DNA of 64,000 bases, taken from the NCBI RefSeq assembly GCF_006517275.1, contig NZ_CP041191.1, positions 5,451,001-5,515,000 on the forward strand. Reading direction: 5' to 3'. The DNA is from Labrenzia sp. PHM005 (GTDB lineage Bacteria; Pseudomonadota; Alphaproteobacteria; Rhizobiales; Stappiaceae). This document shows, piece by piece, positions 63,237 to 64,000 of the stretch. Both the position numbers and the translations under genes were made by a program. How positions within the stretch are numbered: position 1 is the stretch's first letter; every line of letters starts with the position of its first letter. Below the pieces are notes generated by a model. The model did no database searches, was not told where the DNA came from, and saw only the letters and a list, made by a program, of their open reading frames with translations.

Positions 63237-64000
63237 ATGGATTTTGAACTCTCCCAGGAACAGGCGATGCTCAAAGATAGTGTTGATCGCTTTGTTCAAG
63301 AAAAATACGAGTTTTCCGAACGCAAGCGGCTCTCTGAGACCCTGCTTGGCTATTCTGAAGAAAACTGGACAGCATTTGCCGAAATGGGCTGGTTAGGGCT
63401 CATCTTCGACGAGGAGTTTGGCGGTTTCGACGGCTCACCTACCGATATGAGCGTGATCGCCGAAGGACTCGGTGCAGGACTTGCTCTGGAACCGCTGATG
63501 TCTACGGTCTTGCTTGGTGGGGCATTGATTCAGGCACTGGGAAGCAGCGAGCAAAAGGCCAAAATACTTCCCACTATCATCAGCGGCGAAGTGAAACTTG
63601 CTCTTGCCTACAGCGAGCCCGCCGCCGGATTTGATCTGGCTTTTCACGAGACAGCCGCCCGTCAGACAGACTCCAGTTATGTGCTGAACGGTCACAAATC
63701 AGTAGTACTGCATGCGGCAAGTGCTGACCGGTTAATCGTTGTTGCGCGTACTTCGGGAAATTCAGCCGATAGAGCCGGACTCTCGGCATTTTTGATCGAT
63801 GCGGATGCTTCCGGCCTGAGGCAACAGGACTATCCATTGGTGGATGGCGGTCGAGCTTCGGACATTTGGTTTGAGGACGTCAATGCGGAGCTGCTTGGCA
63901 CTGAAGGCGATGCGATCAACGCGCTGGAAACCGTCATCAACGCTGCAATCTGCGCCGTGTGTGCCGAGGCCGTTGGCGCAATGCGGCAAGCGCTGGAAAT
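63237..64000 (+). CDS. Acyl-CoA dehydrogenase, N-terminal part (3' truncated by window edge)
   Basis: An open frame from ATG 63237 to the last base, at least 254 codons. It begins MDFELSQEQAMLKDSVDRF. FAEMGWLGLIFDEEFGGFDG, LALAYSEPAAGFDLAF and VLNGHKSVVLHAASADRLIVVAR are the dehydrogenase N-terminal and middle domains. AYSEP without the usual Gly/Ser-rich GSD is typical of the small, often non-catalytic subunit of paired dehydrogenases. The end lies outside the window. Confidence 0.85.
   Translation, partial: MDFELSQEQAMLKDSVDRFVQEKYEFSERKRLSETLLGYSEENWTAFAEMGWLGLIFDEEFGGFDGSPTDMSVIAEGLGAGLALEPLMSTVLLGGALIQALGSSEQKAKILPTIISGEVKLALAYSEPAAGFDLAFHETAARQTDSSYVLNGHKSVVLHAASADRLIVVARTSGNSADRAGLSAFLIDADASGLRQQDYPLVDGGRASDIWFEDVNAELLGTEGDAINALETVINAAICAVCAEAVGAMRQALE

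Noticed and set aside
1..64000. CRISPR arrays, complete IS elements or prophage genes
   Set aside because: No regularly spaced repeats, transposase or phage genes were found.

Overview
The window is typical alphaproteobacterial chromosome, most likely from a marine member of the Hyphomicrobiales/Stappiaceae (Roseibium/Labrenzia-like). The taxonomic cues are a class I lysyl-tRNA synthetase, a SAM-II riboswitch in front of metZ, a PodJ-like polarity protein, a TauE/TIGR02186 pair, ApaG, and a fatty-acid operon next to a MerR (LiuR-like) regulator. Genus-level placement is inference. No phage, complete insertion sequence or CRISPR array was seen.

Layout. 0-11 kb: the 3' end of a DEAD-box helicase, MipA/OmpV, a TetR regulator, an NTF2-like protein, a ligase-associated DNA repair set (MBL-fold exonuclease divergent from an Lhr-type helicase and PdeM) that lacks its usual ATP-dependent ligase, an AI-2E transporter and a TauE exporter pair. 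11-15 kb: one very large PodJ-like gene (coiled coil, one TM segment, Sel1 repeats, peptidoglycan-binding domain). 15.5-22.3 kb: a MerR regulator and a four-gene beta-oxidation operon with a clear promoter and a 20-bp operator palindrome. 22.5-35.7 kb: housekeeping and small hypothetical genes (AraC regulator, HDAC-like deacetylase, MATE, pyrD, an S24-type regulator lacking the catalytic serine, SNase-like protein, lysS, TerB, hydrolase, apaG). 35.8-49.3 kb: phosphatidyltransferase, LysR/LysE pair, DUF3885-like protein, metZ with SAM-II riboswitch, double-length dCTP deaminase, YigZ, caspase-SH3-YARHG protein, DyP peroxidase with a small partner, GH3 hexosaminidase, a NaChBac-type sodium channel and a solute-binding protein.

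49.4-64 kb: after tRNA-Gly(CCC) and 0.6 kb of gene-poor DNA comes a dense CoA-thioester catabolic cluster in three blocks. Block 1 (+) holds SDR, acyl-CoA dehydrogenase, thiolase-like protein without the nucleophilic Cys, DUF35 protein, CaiB/BaiF CoA-transferase, CitE-like lyase and a second CaiB/BaiF. Block 2 (-) holds a third CaiB/BaiF, a 4-hydroxybutyrate-type CoA-transferase, a multi-pass permease and a lipocalin-like protein. Block 3 (+, running off the end) holds a MaoC hydratase and two acyl-CoA dehydrogenases. Together they describe import, activation by CoA transfer rather than by a ligase, dehydrogenation, hydration, and carbon-carbon cleavage by two lyase-type enzymes. The set resembles itaconate/citramalyl-CoA degradation fused to a sterol-side-chain-like retro-aldol module. 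The substrate is unknown, and this is the best candidate here for an undescribed pathway.
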